From: a bacterium UBP2_UBA4780
GTDB taxonomy: Bacteria > Edwardsbacteria > AC1 > EtOH8
Assembly: GCA_002403115.1 (NCBI GenBank)
Contig: DHHE01000112.1
Span: forward strand, 4,859 to 12,030
Length of the DNA stretch: 7,172 nucleotides
Direction: 5' to 3'
Positions 6,233-7,172 of this stretch are shown piece by piece (positions within the stretch are counted from its first letter, which is position 1; each line of letters opens with the position of its first letter). A program made the translations under genes and the position numbers. The notes beneath the pieces are model-generated. The model was not told the origin of the DNA. It worked only from the letters and a program-made list of their open reading frames with translations, and searched no databases.

Positions 6233-6249
6233 CACGGATTGACACGGAT
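6233..6249 (+). repeat. Two CACGGAT units between the leader terminator and the SLBB gene
   Basis: CACGGAT occurs at 6233-6239 and again at 6243-6249, a 10-bp period. It resembles the short dispersed (CACGGATT)n-type intergenic repeats I recall from environmental bacterial genomes, but two units are weak evidence. An isolated TTGACA at 6239-6244 falls between them with no -10 box at proper spacing. The remaining bases to 6285 contain a small GTTCG/CGAAC hairpin (6251-6255 with 6266-6270) and the purine-rich AAGGGTAGGA before the ATG. Confidence 0.35.
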
Positions 6250-6285
6250 CGTTCGTTACTTCATTCGAACTAATAAGGGTAGGAC

Positions 6286-7172
6286 ATGACAAGGAAGTTG
6301 ATTACGCTGGGATTAACGGCCTTTCTAACGGCAGCAGCTTTGGGCCAGCGGGCGCTGCCCACCCAGATGGGCCTGGACTGGTCCCGGGAGCGGCCGGCCA
6401 TCAGGGTACAGGTGCTGGGACAGGTGAAGAACCCCGGCATTCACAGCCTGCAGGCCTTCGACCGTCTGATCCATGCCGTCAGCGTTGCCGGAGGGCCCAA
6501 CGACCAGGCTTCGATCCGCTCGGTGGTGCTGATGCGGGGCGGCGTTCCGATGGACACCCTGGACCTGTACCGCTACATGAGCGAGAACGTCCAGGAGGAG
6601 AACCCGGAGCTGCGCGACGGTGACGTCGTCTTCTTCCCGGTGGCCCAGAACATGGTGACGGTGGTGGGGCAGGTGTTCAAGCCGGGCAGGTACGAAATAA
6701 AGCCGGGGGAGAGGCTGCGCGATGTGATAATCATGGCCGGCGGGTTCACGCCCATCACCACCCGGGAGTCCATCAAGATACAGAACATAGCCAGCCTGGA
6801 CAGCGTGGCCAGCATCGACTTCCGCAGGTTCACGGTGGAGCAGGACGAGGCTCTCAACGTCGTTTTACGGGAGGGCGATATCATCACCGTTCCCACCACC
6901 CCGACCACGGTGACGGTGGTGGGCCAGGTGCAGAAGGGCGGCACCTTCCCCTTCGAGCCGGGCACCCTGCTGAGCTACTACATAGGCCTGGCCGGGGGTT
7001 ACGGGGAGAGGGCCAGCACCGGGAACATCAAGATCAACCGCTGGGGAGGCAAGAGGGTCAGCGCCCGGGAGGAAACGGTCATCGAGCCCGGGGACGTGGT
7101 GGTGGTGGGGGAGATGCAGATCAAGGGGTGGCGGGACTACATCTCGGTCAGCGGACAGCTGCTGACAATGTT
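6286..7172 (+). CDS. Secreted SLBB-repeat polysaccharide export protein (3' end missing)
   Basis: The open frame starts at ATG 6286 and runs 295 codons to the window edge without a stop. MTRKLITLGLTAFLTAAALG (1-20) is a classic signal peptide with likely cleavage near Gly20/Gln21, so the protein is periplasmic or outer-membrane-associated. Three SLBB-type (soluble-ligand-binding beta-grasp) repeats follow at regular spacing of about 84 residues: VQVLGQVKNPG from 41, VTVVGQVFKPG from 124, and VTVVGQVQKGG from 209, each followed by an AGG motif (SVAGGP, IMAGGF, GLAGGY). These repeats are characteristic of Wza/GumB-like polysaccharide export proteins. However, only about 20 residues separate the signal peptide from the first repeat, so the usual N-terminal poly-export domain is absent. 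There is also no lipobox Cys. It may be an SLBB-only partner or periplasmic extension of an export channel, consistent with the sugar-nucleotide genes upstream. It has its own promoter and structured leader. Confidence 0.85.
   Translation, partial: MTRKLITLGLTAFLTAAALGQRALPTQMGLDWSRERPAIRVQVLGQVKNPGIHSLQAFDRLIHAVSVAGGPNDQASIRSVVLMRGGVPMDTLDLYRYMSENVQEENPELRDGDVVFFPVAQNMVTVVGQVFKPGRYEIKPGERLRDVIIMAGGFTPITTRESIKIQNIASLDSVASIDFRRFTVEQDEALNVVLREGDIITVPTTPTTVTVVGQVQKGGTFPFEPGTLLSYYIGLAGGYGERASTGNIKINRWGGKRVSAREETVIEPGDVVVVGEMQIKGWRDYISVSGQLLTM

Noticed and set aside
6207..6242. Possible 11-codon peptide (MEASGLFYATD) overlapping the leader terminator.
   Set aside because: No ribosome binding site, and it lies within the terminator loop and T-run; not credible as a gene.
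6239..6244. Second TTGACA that might be a -35 box for the SLBB gene.
   Set aside because: The nearest AT-rich -10 candidate (TAATAA at 6271) is 26 bp away, too far, and the spacing of 17 falls on CATTCG.

Overview
The window is a GC-rich (roughly 60-65 % by eye), densely packed, entirely plus-strand piece of a bacterial cell-surface polysaccharide locus. A lipobox lipoprotein and a secreted SLBB-domain export-type protein suggest a diderm (Gram-negative-type) envelope. I cannot name the species. Dispersed-looking intergenic repeats and a low-similarity feel to known genomes would fit an uncultured environmental lineage, but that is only an impression.

Layout. Positions 2-232 hold the 3' end of an extended short-chain dehydrogenase of the GDP-mannose dehydratase / GDP-6-deoxy-mannose reductase type. 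Next come a short RmlC-like cupin epimerase (234-689), a 97-bp gap filled by a (CAACTAA)n palindrome, dTDP-glucose 4,6-dehydratase (787-1797), and a UDP-HexNAc-type nucleotide-sugar 6-dehydrogenase (1852-3159). That gene overlaps the start of a large lipoprotein glycoside hydrolase with a GH50-agarase-like clan-A barrel (3156-5999). A terminator-like hairpin lies just inside the 5' end of the lipoprotein gene. A consensus sigma70 promoter (TTGACA, 17 bp, TATAAT) overlaps the lipoprotein stop codon and drives a leader of about 255 nt with strong secondary structure and an internal intrinsic terminator. The leader precedes a secreted protein with repeated SLBB domains (6286 to the window end, incomplete).

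How they fit together. The first four genes make activated sugars (a GDP-deoxyhexose, a dTDP-4-keto-6-deoxyhexose and its epimer, and a UDP-uronate) for an exopolysaccharide, O-antigen or capsule. The lipoprotein hydrolase could trim or release the polymer outside the cytoplasmic membrane, and the SLBB protein probably belongs to the export machinery. The export gene has its own promoter and what looks like a terminator/antiterminator leader, so export may be controlled separately from precursor supply. That leader, which I do not recognise as any known riboswitch class, is the most interesting element here.
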